Positions 1-9,802 of a DNA stretch of 35,306 bases are shown here, piece after piece. Source of the DNA: DATKXO01 sp035528995 (GTDB lineage Bacteria; Planctomycetota; Phycisphaerae; UBA1845); assembly GCA_035528995.1 (NCBI GenBank), contig DATKXO010000009.1, forward strand, positions 1 through 35,306. The letters are read 5' to 3'. A program made the translations under genes and the position numbers. Position 1 is the first letter of the stretch. Every line of letters begins with the position of its first letter. A model generated the notes under the pieces. The model worked only from the letters and a program-made list of their open reading frames with translations. It did no database searches and had not been told where the DNA came from.

Positions 1-909
1 CCCATGCGCTACTCCTACGTGGCCGACCACTTCCAATACCTGGCCAGCATCGGCGTGATCGTGCTGATCGTTGCGGCCGTCGCGACCGCGTTTGGCCGCC
101 TGCCCTCCCTCGGACCATCCGCCGGGCCCATGACCGGCGCCGCGGCACTGATGATGCTCGGCGTTCTGGCGGGGCTTCGGGCGGGGGCCTTCACCAGCCC
201 GGAGGCCCTCTGGCGCGACACGGTCACCACCAACCCTGACGCCTGGATGGCCCAGGATCATCTCGGCCGGCTGTTGGTGGACCGCGGCGAGTTTGCCCAG
301 GCCATCTGGCATTACCGTCGGGCACTGCAAACCAAGCCCGACGGCGCCACCATCCGGACCGACCTCGCCCGGGCATTCCTCAAGGCCGGGGCGGTCGATC
401 GCGCCATCCGGCAATACAGGCGCGTCGCGGCCGAGCATCCCGACGATCCCGAGCCTCGCAATAACCTGGGCATCGCCCTGCTCAGCGCCGGTCGCCCCGA
501 TGAGGCCTTCACCCAGTTCACCTGGACCCTGGAACTCGACCCCCACAACGCCCCGGCACACAACAATCTGGCAGGCCTCCTTTCCTTACAGGGCAGGATG
601 GACGAGGCCGTGGCCCACTTGAACGAGGCCATCCGCGCCGAGCCCGGCAACGTCGGCGCACGCTGCAACCTGGCCGGGGCTCTGACCGCACAGGGCAAGC
701 TCGAGGAGGCCGCCGGCCAGTACCGGCAAGCCCTCGCCTATCGACCGGACGACGCCCGCATTCGGTGCGCCTGGGGCGATGTACTGCGAGTGCAGGGCAA
801 ACTCGACGAGGCCATCGAGCAATACCGGACGGTGCTGCGGGCCGATCCAGAGCATGCCGCGGCCGGCGCGGGACTCCAGGCCGCCCTAGCCGAACAGCAG
901 CAACCTTAG
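1..909 (+). CDS. TPR-repeat membrane protein, C-terminal part (5' end outside window)
   Basis: The reading frame is open from base 1 (codon CCC precedes the first ATG at 4), so the gene almost certainly starts upstream. The first visible residues, MRYSYVADHFQYLASIG, match the last conserved extracytoplasmic/membrane segment of large planctomycete and deltaproteobacterial proteins in which a multi-spanning glycosyltransferase-C-like membrane part is followed by TPRs. Two hydrophobic segments follow (about residues 16-30 and 43-60). From about residue 68 to the end there are six or so 34-residue TPR units, with recurrent NNL..AL...G..DEA...F..AL...P patterns, ending in a Gln-rich tail. TPRs usually bind protein partners; the catalytic part, if any, is not in the window. 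Substrate and function are unknown. The family call is firm for the TPRs and inferred for the missing half. Confidence 0.85.
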   Translation, partial: PMRYSYVADHFQYLASIGVIVLIVAAVATAFGRLPSLGPSAGPMTGAAALMMLGVLAGLRAGAFTSPEALWRDTVTTNPDAWMAQDHLGRLLVDRGEFAQAIWHYRRALQTKPDGATIRTDLARAFLKAGAVDRAIRQYRRVAAEHPDDPEPRNNLGIALLSAGRPDEAFTQFTWTLELDPHNAPAHNNLAGLLSLQGRMDEAVAHLNEAIRAEPGNVGARCNLAGALTAQGKLEEAAGQYRQALAYRPDDARIRCAWGDVLRVQGKLDEAIEQYRTVLRADPEHAAAGAGLQAALAEQQQP

Positions 910-975
910 CGTGCAGCCCGTGCGGTGCGGTACGTCGCCGGCCGGTCTCTTTCACCGGAATACGGAGGGTACGGT

Positions 976-1722
976 GTGGAAAAGCCGACGCTGGTGATGA
1001 TCCACGGCCTGGTCGGATCGCTCGACTACTTCGATCCGCGCTCCCGCATCTCCAGCGCTGTCGTCCAGACGCCCGACCTGCTCGGCTACGGCTCGCATCG
1101 GGAAACCGAGCCGACCCGTCTGACTCTGGCCGCCCAGGCCGAGCACGTTGCCGGCGTGATCTCCGGGTTCGATGTCGCCCGCGTGTGGCTTCTCGGGCAC
1201 AGCATGGGCGGGGCCGTCGCCGTACTGCTCGCCGACCGCTGGCCCGACCTTATCGCCGGCATGATCAACGTCGAAGGGAATTTCACGCTCGAGGACGCCT
1301 TCTGGTCCGCGCGCATCGCCGCCAAGCGTCCCGAAGAGTGGGCCGATGAGTATCACAACATGCGGACCGACGTCGCGGACTGGCTGCATCGCTGCGGCGT
1401 CGAGCCCACCGAGACCCGTACGGCCTGGGGCCGGGCGATCCTGGATCACCAGCCGGCGGCCACAGTGCAGGCCATGGCCAGAGCCATCCTGGCGGAAACG
1501 GCCCCGCCGCAGTACCTGGGCGCGGTCCGCCGGGTGCTGGACCGCGGTGTGCCGATGCACCTGGTCGCCGGCGAGAAATCGGCCGCCGCTTGGGACGTGC
1601 CCGACTTCGTTCGGGCCGCGGCCCGATCGTACCTGGAGCAGCCCGATGTCGGGCATCTGATGATGCTGGAGCGCCCGGACGCCTTCTGCCGGATCGTGGA
1701 TTCCATCCTGACAAGCCGCTGA
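976..1722 (+). CDS. Alpha/beta-fold hydrolase
   Basis: The protein carries the alpha/beta hydrolase signature: an HGLVGS oxyanion-hole motif close to the N-terminus, the nucleophile elbow GHSMGG with Ser encoded at 1201-1203, and a late DVGHLMMLERPD segment supplying the catalytic His. I place the start at GTG 976 because GGAGG at 964-968 lies 7 bases upstream and the product then begins VEKPTLVMIHG, directly before the first strand. An in-frame GTG at 925 would add 17 residues and lacks a good ribosome site. The gene follows the TPR gene by 66 bases and precedes the transhydrogenase operon by 149. The substrate cannot be predicted: the family includes esterases, lipases, haloalkane dehalogenases and C-C hydrolases. 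No signal peptide is seen, so it is likely cytoplasmic. Confidence 0.9.
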   Translation: MEKPTLVMIHGLVGSLDYFDPRSRISSAVVQTPDLLGYGSHRETEPTRLTLAAQAEHVAGVISGFDVARVWLLGHSMGGAVAVLLADRWPDLIAGMINVEGNFTLEDAFWSARIAAKRPEEWADEYHNMRTDVADWLHRCGVEPTETRTAWGRAILDHQPAATVQAMARAILAETAPPQYLGAVRRVLDRGVPMHLVAGEKSAAAWDVPDFVRAAARSYLEQPDVGHLMMLERPDAFCRIVDSILTSR

Positions 1723-1871
1723 CCCGCCCACTGCGGGGTTGTCTCCTCCGCCCCGTCGCGGTAACGTGCCACACGGTTTACCCTGCAGACACGGGCGTAC
1801 AGTACCCTCGCGGGCAATGGCGCGGAGCCCCGGTTCCGGCCCTCGGGCTCATGTAAGCGAGATTCAAAACC

Positions 1872-3080
1872 ATGAAAGTCGGTGCTTGCAAGGAGACGTT
1901 TGCGGGCGAACGGCGGGTGGCCCTTATACCCGACGTGGTCCCCTCCCTGACCAAAAAGAACGTCGAGGTCCTCATCGAGTCCGACGCCGGCAAGCAGGCC
2001 GGCTTTCCCGACGGAATGTATGCCGCCAAGGGTGCCGGCACCGGCCTGGAACGCTGCGACGTCTTCGCCAAGGCCGACGTCATCCTCCAGGTCCGCAGCC
2101 TGGGTGCCAACCCCGAGGCCGGACGGGCAGACCTCGAACTGATGCGCAAAGACCAGGTGGTGATCGGCTTCTCCGACCCGCTCGGCGAACCTCAGTTGGC
2201 CAAGGAGTTGGCCGACACCGGCGTCACCGCCTTCTCGATGGAGCTGGTCCCACGCATCACCCGGGCTCAGAGCATGGACGCCCTCTCCTCGATGGCCACC
2301 ATCGCCGGCTACAAGGCCGTCCTGCTGGCCGCCTGGCACCTGCCGCGGATGTTCCCCATGATGATGACCGCGGCCGGCACCATCGCGCCGGCCCGGGTGT
2401 TCGTCATCGGCGCGGGCGTGGCCGGGCTGCAGGCCATCGCCAGCTCGAAGCGGCTGGGAGCGGTCGTCTCCGGCTACGACGTCCGACCGGCCGTCAAGGA
2501 GCAGGTCGAAAGCCTCGGCGCCAAGTTCGTCGAGATGAAGCTCGAGGCGGGCGAGTCCGAGGACAAGGGCGGATACGCCAAGGAGCTCGGCGAGGAGTTC
2601 TACCGCAGGCAGCGCGAACTGATGACCCGCGTGGTGGCCGACAACGACGTGGTGATCACCACCGCCGCCATCCCCGGAAAGCGCTCGCCCATCCTGATCA
2701 CGGCCGACATGGTCAAGGGCATGCGGCCCGGCTCGGTCATCGTGGACCTGGCGGCCGAACGCGGCGGGAACTGTGAACTCACCAGGGCCGATCAGACCGT
2801 GGTCGAGAAGGGCGTCACCATCCTGGGCCCGACCAACCTGCCGGCCGCCGTCCCCTTCCACGCCAGCCAGATGTACGCCAAGAACATCACCACCTTCCTG
2901 CTGAACATGGCCAAGGAAGGTGAACTGAACATCGACCTCGACGACGAGATCACCCGAGACAGCATGGTCAGCCGCGACGGCGAGGTAGTCCACCAGCGCG
3001 TGCGCGACCTGCTGGGCCTGCAACCTCTCGAGACGACCACCGGAGCAGCAGAGTCACCGGCCGAAGGAGGAAACGACTGA
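1872..3080 (+). CDS. pntAA: NAD(P) transhydrogenase, subunit alpha part 1
   Basis: This is the soluble NAD(H)-binding domain I of proton-translocating transhydrogenase (402 aa), which passes hydride between NADH and NADP+ while protons cross the membrane. The N-terminus has the alanine dehydrogenase/PNT signature (KETFAGERRVALIPD), and a Rossmann fold is seen at VFVIGAGVAGLQAI (about residues 176-189), followed by GYDVRPAVKEQVESLGAKFVE. The RQRELM and TTAAIPGKRSP segments are typical of the family. The C-terminal tail after about residue 375 is variable and charged. The start is ATG 1872; the leader has only a weak purine tract. The stop codon overlaps the next start as TGATG. The split alpha subunit, with this part ending before the membrane segments, is the three-gene bacterial form rather than the two-gene E. 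coli form. Confidence 0.97.
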   Translation: MKVGACKETFAGERRVALIPDVVPSLTKKNVEVLIESDAGKQAGFPDGMYAAKGAGTGLERCDVFAKADVILQVRSLGANPEAGRADLELMRKDQVVIGFSDPLGEPQLAKELADTGVTAFSMELVPRITRAQSMDALSSMATIAGYKAVLLAAWHLPRMFPMMMTAAGTIAPARVFVIGAGVAGLQAIASSKRLGAVVSGYDVRPAVKEQVESLGAKFVEMKLEAGESEDKGGYAKELGEEFYRRQRELMTRVVADNDVVITTAAIPGKRSPILITADMVKGMRPGSVIVDLAAERGGNCELTRADQTVVEKGVTILGPTNLPAAVPFHASQMYAKNITTFLLNMAKEGELNIDLDDEITRDSMVSRDGEVVHQRVRDLLGLQPLETTTGAAESPAEGGND

Positions 3081-3355
3081 TGCTTGTTATGCTTCTGACG
3101 GTTTTCGTCCTCGCGATTTTCGTTGGCTTCGAGATCATCACCAAGGTCCCGCCGACGCTTCATACGCCGCTGATGTCCGGCTCGAACGCCATCTCCGGCA
3201 TCACGCTGATCGGATCGCTGGTGCTGGCCGGGCAGCAGGAGACGACGGCCGCCGCCTGGCTGGGTTTCTTCGCCGTCATCCTGGCTACCGTCAACGTGGT
3301 CGGAGGGTTCCTGGTTTCACATCGCATGCTGGGCATGTTTCGCAGGAAGGGCTAA
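3080..3355 (+). CDS. pntAB: NAD(P) transhydrogenase, subunit alpha part 2 (membrane)
   Basis: A 91-aa membrane protein with three hydrophobic segments (about residues 1-20, 33-50 and 58-80). It contains the conserved HTPLMSGSNAISGI motif of the transhydrogenase membrane domain, which lines the proton path together with PntB. The ATG at 3080 shares its A with the pntAA stop codon and is preceded by a strong GAAGGAGG site at 3063-3070 inside the end of pntAA, so translation is probably coupled. Length and motif are as expected for stand-alone PntAB. The product would sit in the cytoplasmic membrane in complex with PntAA and PntB. Confidence 0.97.
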   Translation: MLVMLLTVFVLAIFVGFEIITKVPPTLHTPLMSGSNAISGITLIGSLVLAGQQETTAAAWLGFFAVILATVNVVGGFLVSHRMLGMFRRKG

Positions 3356-3358
3356 GCC

Positions 3359-4795
<1,437 letters not shown>

Positions 4796-5096
4796 CCACC
4801 CGACGCCCGAAGCCCCCCCTTTCCGGAACCGCACCCCGGCGAGCTGAGGTCGACTCCGTCTCGCCCTCGGCGTGGATCCAGGTAACGTCAAACCAGAAAA
4901 GAAGTTACGTCCGAGGGCACGCGGTCAGAGTGCAAACTGGTGCCGCAACCGTCACTTCCGGCGCGACCACTCCCGTGAGCAGCCGACATCCCGCTTCCCG
5001 ACGCCCGGGGGCCCGACGAGGGGTTCAGGTCGCCCCGGCACGCCGGCCGGGCTAGACTTGGACGAGCGAACGTCTTCTCCGCTCTCAGCGTGCAGA
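4796..5096 (+). other. Intergenic region between pntB and the peptidase-like gene
   Basis: These 301 bases hold no convincing gene, although an in-frame extension of the next gene is open from 4872. The only structure seen is the inverted repeat at 4863-4918, described separately. No clear -35/-10 pair was found. Confidence 0.5.
4863..4918 (+). terminator. Nested inverted repeat downstream of pntB
   Basis: GCCCTCGG (4863-4870) pairs perfectly with CCGAGGGC (4911-4918), and inside it GTAAC (4882-4886) pairs with GTTAC (4904-4908). It lies 67 bases after the pntB stop. There is no T-tract on either side, so it could be a transcript-end stabiliser or a leader element for the next gene rather than a true intrinsic terminator. 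Confidence 0.3.
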
Positions 5097-6500
5097 ATGT
5101 CCCAACCTCGACGCCACTCCCAAACCTTCCTGCGACTCGAGCACCTAGCCGCCCTACTGGCCGTCCTGATCCCGGCAATCCCGGCGATGGCCGGCGCCCG
5201 CGGGGGCCGCTCCGAACCGCCGTTCGAGCTGACCGCCAAGCTGATCGTCGGCGGCGAGATCTTCGGGCCCGTCCTGGACCATTCCGACGAGTTGCTCGTC
5301 CTGGAGTACCGCGGCGTGCCCGTGGCCGTGGCCTTCGAGGAGATGAAGGTCGCCTCCGCCTATCAGGTCAAGCGGACTTTGCTGGCCCGGCAACGCGGCG
5401 GTAATGACCGACTATCGGCCGAGGACCATTTCAACCTGGGTCAGTACGCTTCGCGGCGCGATCACCCCGCATTGGCCAACAAGGAGTTCAAGGAGGCCCA
5501 GAAGCTCGACGGCTCGTACCGCTCGCGCATCGCGGCCGTCCGCGAGGAATACCGCACCCGCGCCCGGGACACCGACCCCACCGGTCCGCGGTCGCAACTG
5601 GAAGAGGAACTCTCCGACAACGACGTCAGCGCCTTGCCCGGCCTGAGCGAGAGTGTCAACGGTCTGTCATCTCAGGATCGCGATCGCGTCACCGAGGTCT
5701 ACAAGCGCTTCGGGCAATCCGTGCGCGACGAGATCAACGAGGACCTGGTTCTGGTCGAGACCGACCACTTCCTGCTGTGGACCGACTGGAACCGCATCTA
5801 CCGCCCGCAGTTGGCCCAGTGGTGCGAGGGCATGTACGCGGCCCTGTGCGTGCAGTTCGGCCTGGAGGTCGGTCAAGGTCAGGGCCCCGATGACAACATC
5901 TTCCTGGGCAAATGCCCGGTCTTCTGCTTCCGCAGCAAGGCCCGCTTCCTGCGCTTCGCCCGGACGTACGACCACTACAAGCGGACCTCGATCGTGGGCT
6001 ACACGCAGACGGCCGCCAACGGGCACGTGCACGTCGTGCTCTTCCGCCGCGGACCCTCCGGCCTGGACGTGGATCAGTTCGCCGGAACGCTGGTCCACGA
6101 GGGCGTCCACGCCTTCCTGCATCGTTACAAACGAACGGGCCACATCTCCGGCTGGGTGGGCGAGGGCCTGGCCGACTACATCGCCGAGCAGGTCCTGGGG
6201 GACCGCTGCGTCTACGGCGAACGGGCCGATCTGATCGCCCGGCAGTACGTCCTCCGCGAAATCCGCATCGGCGATCTGCTGAGCAAGACCTGGCAGCCCC
6301 AGGCGCACGAGTACCCCATCGCGTGCAGCCTGGTCGGCTTCCTGATCGAGCGCGACCGCGAGGCCTTCGCGGCCTTGATCGGCGACCTCAAGGACGGTCA
6401 CGGCGTCGAACAGGCGCTCCAGCGCAACTACGACATGACGCTCGAAGCGCTCGAAGCCGCCTGGCGCGAGCACGTCCGCGATCGGATGCCAGCCGGCTGA
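5097..6500 (+). CDS. Secreted HEXXH (gluzincin, peptidase MA-like) protein
   Basis: The 467-aa product begins with a probable signal peptide: a basic MSQPRRHSQTFLRLEHL region, the hydrophobic stretch AALLAVLIPAIPAMA, then Ala-rich sequence around residues 29-34. A zinc-protease motif, H334-E335-G-V-H338, lies in LVHEGVHAFLHRY, and a likely third ligand, E356, is in GEGLADYIAE about 17 residues later, the gluzincin/peptidase MA spacing. Residues 110-160 are helical and resemble a TPR pair. The start ATG 5097 was chosen because it gives the signal peptide; the frame is open upstream to 4872, but that extension is basic, low-complexity and unlike protein. The architecture resembles planctomycete secreted proteins annotated DUF1570-like. 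Substrate unknown; peptidase activity is inferred from the motif only. It converges on the next gene, which is on the minus strand. Confidence 0.85.
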   Translation: MSQPRRHSQTFLRLEHLAALLAVLIPAIPAMAGARGGRSEPPFELTAKLIVGGEIFGPVLDHSDELLVLEYRGVPVAVAFEEMKVASAYQVKRTLLARQRGGNDRLSAEDHFNLGQYASRRDHPALANKEFKEAQKLDGSYRSRIAAVREEYRTRARDTDPTGPRSQLEEELSDNDVSALPGLSESVNGLSSQDRDRVTEVYKRFGQSVRDEINEDLVLVETDHFLLWTDWNRIYRPQLAQWCEGMYAALCVQFGLEVGQGQGPDDNIFLGKCPVFCFRSKARFLRFARTYDHYKRTSIVGYTQTAANGHVHVVLFRRGPSGLDVDQFAGTLVHEGVHAFLHRYKRTGHISGWVGEGLADYIAEQVLGDRCVYGERADLIARQYVLREIRIGDLLSKTWQPQAHEYPIACSLVGFLIERDREAFAALIGDLKDGHGVEQALQRNYDMTLEALEAAWREHVRDRMPAG

Positions 6501-6594
6501 GAGCACCATCCACAGGCACAATAAGGCGCGGGAACGTTGCGTTGATCGGCGCGCCCGACGTCGGCAGGTGACCTCGATTTGCCCTGGGGCACGC

Positions 6595-7353
6595 TCAGGA
6601 CCGGCTGGCGATCGCGTCAGCCAGCGGAACGACGAAGGTCGGCACCACACGGGTGGCCGCCAGCTCGTCCGCCGTGTCGAACAGCATTCGCTGCACCGCC
6701 AGCAGAGCGCCGCCGCCCGACAGGCCCCAATAGCGGCGGACCGTCAGGTAGACGCTGATGGGCTCGCTCTCGTAGTCGCCGGTCCGAACCTCGAAGATGC
6801 TGGTCCGCGATTTGATCTCCACGTAGGCCTGCAGGTCGCAGTCCTCCGTCAGGGCGATGCCCAGATAGGGCTGGGCGTCGATGGTGTGTCGGGCCTCGTC
6901 GGCCTGGAGGAAGGCGGCCAAGGGGTGCTCGGCGTAGAACGTCTCGGCCACCATCTGGTCGTGGTTGCCGCGGTACTCCAGGTCGAAGCCGTAGACCACC
7001 TCGAGATGATCGAAGTCCAGCTCGCTGAAGGTCAGGTAGTAGGGAGCGTGCTCGAGGATCACCTCGGCCATCCGGCGCACCGTGGTCGTGTCCGGCGGAC
7101 CGAAATGACCGAACCGCAGGCTGCCCGGGGCCAGCCGGATCCAACGTCGCGACGCGCCCTGGCCCGCGTCCTCCTCCTCCAGGACCAGACACCCGTCGTC
7201 GCGCCGGCGGAACTTGGTCAGCGTGGGCAGCTCCCTGCGGATGCGGTCGAAGAAGCTCAGGACCGTGTCGCGCTCCAACGACATGTCCAGCTTCAGAAAA
7301 AGACGGCTGGATACGTAGAAGTCGTCGCAGACCGAGTCGAAGTTGGTGCTCAT
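6595..7353 (-). CDS. Conserved-looking hypothetical cytoplasmic protein
   Basis: I do not recognise this 252-aa family with certainty. The product is acidic, with no signal peptide or membrane segment. It has an FDRIRRELPTLTKFRRR segment near the N-terminus, an FGPPDTTTVRRMAEVILEHAPYYLTFSELDFDHLEVVYGFD-type central block rich in aromatic and acidic residues, and a C-terminal YLTVRRYWGLSGG block. The start at 7353 is chosen because GAGGA lies seven bases upstream on the minus strand; ATG at 7365 is the alternative. Coding is supported by typical high GC at third codon positions and by ordinary protein composition, unlike the overlapping frames. It stands alone between a convergent and a divergent neighbour. 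Function unknown. Confidence 0.75.
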   Translation of the reverse strand: MSTNFDSVCDDFYVSSRLFLKLDMSLERDTVLSFFDRIRRELPTLTKFRRRDDGCLVLEEEDAGQGASRRWIRLAPGSLRFGHFGPPDTTTVRRMAEVILEHAPYYLTFSELDFDHLEVVYGFDLEYRGNHDQMVAETFYAEHPLAAFLQADEARHTIDAQPYLGIALTEDCDLQAYVEIKSRTSIFEVRTGDYESEPISVYLTVRRYWGLSGGGALLAVQRMLFDTADELAATRVVPTFVVPLADAIASRS

Positions 7354-7559
7354 CCACGTCCTCATCGAAAACCAGGGTCGCCCGGCCTCGAGCCGGCCAC
7401 CAATTATTGAGCGGGGCGAAAGACGTTTCAACCTCGGCGGCCGCAGATATTCGACAAAGGGGACTTGCAAATCCCGCGCCTAGATGGAATTATGGCCCAT
7501 CGCCGCTCGATCCCGCCCGGTCGCGGCGAGCGACGCGGGCACGACATTCGGGAACAGCC

Positions 7560-8423
7560 ATGGAACCGATCCGATCCGGCACAACCACAGAACGAGTCAT
7601 TCGGACCTCGATCCTGACCCTGTTGTTTGCGGGTTACTCGCTGTGGTGCTTCTGGGACGGGTACTACGCCTATCCCCGCCACAACGCCGAAACCCTCAAG
7701 GAGAACCTGACACCCGTGCCCCAGGAGGCACCCGCGGTCAATCGCCTGGTCACCAATGCCAAAATCCAGGCCCTCCACAAGAAGACCGCGAAAGAGAAGG
7801 TGGAGGTGACCAAGGCCGAGGTGCTCGAGCTGCTCGGCGAGCCGGCGGCCTGGGAAGATGACATGGGGTCTTTCTTCGGGCCCGGCGGATTGGCCCGCAT
7901 CACCTTCCAGGACGACCGGGTGCGGAAGGTCCGGTGGTTTCCCGGCCCCAAGAAGGAATCGGACCTGTTCACTCAGTTCCTGATGGGCTGCGCGGTCGGC
8001 CTGGTGGGCCTGGGCATGATCCTGCAATGGATTCGGGCGGTGAGCACGCGGGTCCAACTCACCGACGCGGGCCTGAAGCTCAACAGCCAGGGCGGAACGC
8101 GCTGGGGCGGGTCACCGCTGGTCCCCTTCGAGGCCATGACCGGCCTGCGTATCGAGGACTACAAGAGGAAGGGCTGGGTGGTAGTCGAGTACCAATTGAC
8201 CGACGGCCGCGAAGGAACGGTCAGCCTCAACGACTACGTGCACAAGGCGTTCCCCGAGATCGTAGCCGAGATCTGCCGACGCAAGGGGTTCGAGAACCCG
8301 ATTAAACCCCCCGAGGACACGGGGGATCACGACGACAAGACCACCGACGGGCTCCCCGACCGCATCGTGCAGGAAGACGGCGGGGACACCGGTTCCGACC
8401 CGGGCGCTCAAGACGACTCGTGA
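7560..8423 (+). CDS. Two-helix membrane protein of unknown function
   Basis: The 287-aa product has a first membrane helix at about residues 16-33 (ILTLLFAGYSLWCFWDGYY) and a second at about 138-157 (FLMGCAVGLVGLGMILQWI). Between them is a soluble domain of about 100 residues with a helical, Lys-rich part (KIQALHKKTAKEKVEVTKAE) and GPGGLARITFQDDRVRKVRWFPG, which looks like a small beta-rich domain. After helix 2 a PH-like beta region follows (VQLTDAGLKLNSQGGTRWGG). The tail is very acidic. ATG 7560 is chosen because it places the first helix correctly; the frame is open upstream to 7407. The end overlaps the convergent dehydrogenase gene by 16 bases. I do not know its function. Confidence 0.8.
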   Translation: MEPIRSGTTTERVIRTSILTLLFAGYSLWCFWDGYYAYPRHNAETLKENLTPVPQEAPAVNRLVTNAKIQALHKKTAKEKVEVTKAEVLELLGEPAAWEDDMGSFFGPGGLARITFQDDRVRKVRWFPGPKKESDLFTQFLMGCAVGLVGLGMILQWIRAVSTRVQLTDAGLKLNSQGGTRWGGSPLVPFEAMTGLRIEDYKRKGWVVVEYQLTDGREGTVSLNDYVHKAFPEIVAEICRRKGFENPIKPPEDTGDHDDKTTDGLPDRIVQEDGGDTGSDPGAQDDS

Positions 8424-9655
8424 CGGAAGGCGACCTTGACGGCCGGCACGCGACCGCGCGACGCGGCCGTCCGAAGCGCCGCCCGGTAGTCGGGCAACGC
8501 GAACGTGTGGGTCAGCAGCCCATCGGTTGGTAGTTTCCCCGCACCCATGAGATCCAACACCAGGCGGTAGGTGTGCCGGGCGGGCTCGCCGGCGGCGTTC
8601 TCGATCTGCCGCCCGTAGCCGCCCAGGACCGTCACCTCGTTGAACCACAGGGGCGTGGTGTCCACGATGGAGATGCCACAGGTTCCCAGGGCTACCACGG
8701 TGCCTCTGGAGCGGGCGAACTTCATGGCGTCGGTCAGGCCGGCACCGGTGCCGACACAGTCGTAGACCACGTCGAACCCTCCGATCAGGGCCTGGTTGCC
8801 GAACCCGGCGGGCACGCGGCGTCCGGCCACTGCGGCGGCGACGCGGTCGTAGCGCTCGGCCGACGATTCGTTCGCAGGTGACAGAATGACGTCACTCGCA
8901 CCGAAGGACCGCATCATCTGAGCCTGGTGGGGGCGACGGACCAGCGCGGTGACGAGAGCATGGCAATCCAGAGCCCGCAGGGCGGCGACCACACCGATGC
9001 CGATGATGCCGCCGCCCTGCACCAGAACGCGCTGGTCGTCACTGGGGCTGCACCGCAGCACGCCGTGCAGCGAGCAGGCCAAGGGATCGACCAGGACCGC
9101 GGCGGCATCGTCCACCGCATCGGGAACGCGGTGCAACTGGGAAACGTGGGCGATAAAGTATGGGGCCCAACTGCCGCCGGTGAAGGCGTTCAGGCCGATC
9201 ATCGTTCCAGGCGGCAGATCCCCGTCGAGAAACCCGTCACACAGGGAGAAGAGCCCGGCCTGGCACTGGCCACAGAGCGGTGTGATGCCCCGGACCGCGC
9301 AGGAGAGAGAGGGTTCGACACAGACGCGATCGCCGACGGCGTAACCGGTGACGGCCGCCCCGACCCGGTCGATGACCGCGACGTTCTCGTGCCCCAGGAC
9401 GACCGGGAAACTGGTAAAAGACCGCAGCAGGCTGGCCGGGTGGGAGCGCTGCAGGATCAGTCCCAGGTCGGTGCCGCAGATACCGCCCAGCAGCGTCCGC
9501 AGGCGGACCCACTGGGGGCCGGGGAGTTCGGGCTCCGGGAGGTTCCGCAGGCGCAGGCCCGAGAGTGCCGAGAAGTAGACGCCGCGGGCAACAATTCCTA
9601 GGACCCTGCAGGCCACCCAGCGCCACGGACGAATGTCGAAGGTCAACGCCTGCAT
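8408..9655 (-). CDS. Zinc-binding alcohol dehydrogenase family protein (MDR superfamily)
   Basis: A 415-aa medium-chain dehydrogenase/reductase. The catalytic zinc site is recognisable as C60 in GGICGTD with H89-E90 in VLGHENV. The nucleotide-binding Rossmann glycines are in VQGGGIIGIGVV (about residue 220 onward), with a second conserved block, FDVVYDCVGTG. The structural-zinc lobe is atypical: C128-x2-C131-x7-C139 matches the usual last three cysteines, but the first, C119, lies nine residues upstream instead of three. There is also an N-terminal extension of about 40 residues before the GroES-like domain. ATG 9655 is favoured because an upstream extension to 9784 is basic and low-complexity. 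NAD(P)-dependent oxidation of an alcohol or polyol is inferred; the substrate is unknown. The gene is convergent with, and overlaps by 16 bases, the membrane-protein gene. Confidence 0.9.
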   Translation of the reverse strand: MQALTFDIRPWRWVACRVLGIVARGVYFSALSGLRLRNLPEPELPGPQWVRLRTLLGGICGTDLGLILQRSHPASLLRSFTSFPVVLGHENVAVIDRVGAAVTGYAVGDRVCVEPSLSCAVRGITPLCGQCQAGLFSLCDGFLDGDLPPGTMIGLNAFTGGSWAPYFIAHVSQLHRVPDAVDDAAAVLVDPLACSLHGVLRCSPSDDQRVLVQGGGIIGIGVVAALRALDCHALVTALVRRPHQAQMMRSFGASDVILSPANESSAERYDRVAAAVAGRRVPAGFGNQALIGGFDVVYDCVGTGAGLTDAMKFARSRGTVVALGTCGISIVDTTPLWFNEVTVLGGYGRQIENAAGEPARHTYRLVLDLMGAGKLPTDGLLTHTFALPDYRAALRTAASRGRVPAVKVAFRHESS

Positions 9656-9802
9656 CGTCGCCCCATCGGCCCAGGGAGATGACCGGTCGCCGGTCCGCCG
9701 ACTGTCCCGGACTATAGCAGGGCCGGCATCGGGCCGACAGATGGGCGCCCGCTGGCGCGTACCTGTATCTTCCGTTTGGCGCAAGAACGAGGAATCAAGC
9801 GG

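Noticed and set aside
1446..3023. A 525-codon minus-strand frame across the hydrolase and pntAA
   Set aside because: It spans two genes with strong family motifs on the plus strand and has low-complexity composition.
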